Part shown: one piece after another, positions 6,377 to 6,377 of the stretch
Position numbering within the stretch: the first letter of the stretch is position 1
Layout of the letters: every line of letters starts with the position of its first letter
Assembly (NCBI GenBank): GCA_947455805.1
Contig: CANGSN010000198.1
Coordinates: 1 to 6,377, forward strand
DNA length: 6,377 bases
Direction of reading: 5' to 3'
Source of the DNA: Planctomycetota bacterium
GTDB taxonomy: Bacteria > Planctomycetota > UBA1135 > UBA2386
Notes under the pieces: generated by a model
Database searches by the model: none
Told to the model about the DNA's origin: nothing
What the model saw: only the letters and a program-made list of their open reading frames with translations
Position numbers and translations under genes: made by a program

Positions 6377-6377
6377 C

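Noticed and set aside
1..6377. Search for tRNA, rRNA, CRISPR, insertion sequence, riboswitch or attachment-site signals
   Set aside because: No repeat-spacer pattern, transposase-like protein, terminal inverted repeats or conserved RNA core was seen by eye. A covariance-model search would be needed to exclude small RNAs.

Overview
The window comes from a very GC-rich bacterial chromosome (roughly 70% by eye, not computed), with strong G/C preference at third codon positions. That bias produces long shadow frames opposite and beside the real genes. No rRNA, mobile element or CRISPR fixes the taxon. A large membrane-anchored Hanks-type kinase with a C-terminal helical-repeat region, next to a DPPR-synthase-like prenyltransferase and an ADP-forming acyl-CoA synthetase, fits lineages such as Planctomycetota or Myxococcota. 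This is a weak inference, and Actinomycetota cannot be excluded from sequence alone.

Layout. Bases 1-1293 (minus) hold the N-terminal 431 codons of an NDP-forming acetyl/acyl-CoA synthetase alpha region, which runs off the left edge. A 157-nt divergent intergenic region (1294-1450) separates it from a plus-strand pair. The first of the pair is a UbiA-superfamily polyprenyl-phosphate phosphoribosyltransferase-like membrane enzyme (1451-2347). Four bases later comes a 1003-residue transmembrane Ser/Thr kinase with a roughly 600-residue helical/TPR-like C-terminal region (2352-5363). A short convergent gap of 31 nt follows. It carries a hairpin whose arms include both opposing stop codons. On the minus strand, a 290-residue SdiA-regulated/YjiK-like beta-propeller lipoprotein (5395-6267) overlaps by 14 nt the end of a membrane-protein gene that enters from the right edge (6254-6376).

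How the genes may work together. The prenyltransferase and kinase are almost certainly co-transcribed and translationally coupled, so an envelope-precursor enzyme and a transmembrane signalling kinase appear to form one unit. The kinase has an intact catalytic apparatus but is a non-RD type (HLD in place of HRD). The right-hand minus-strand pair looks like a separate envelope-related operon. The acyl-CoA synthetase is ordinary carbon/energy metabolism with no clear link to the others. The kinase-prenyltransferase pair is the part most worth a second look; nothing here is demonstrably a new system.
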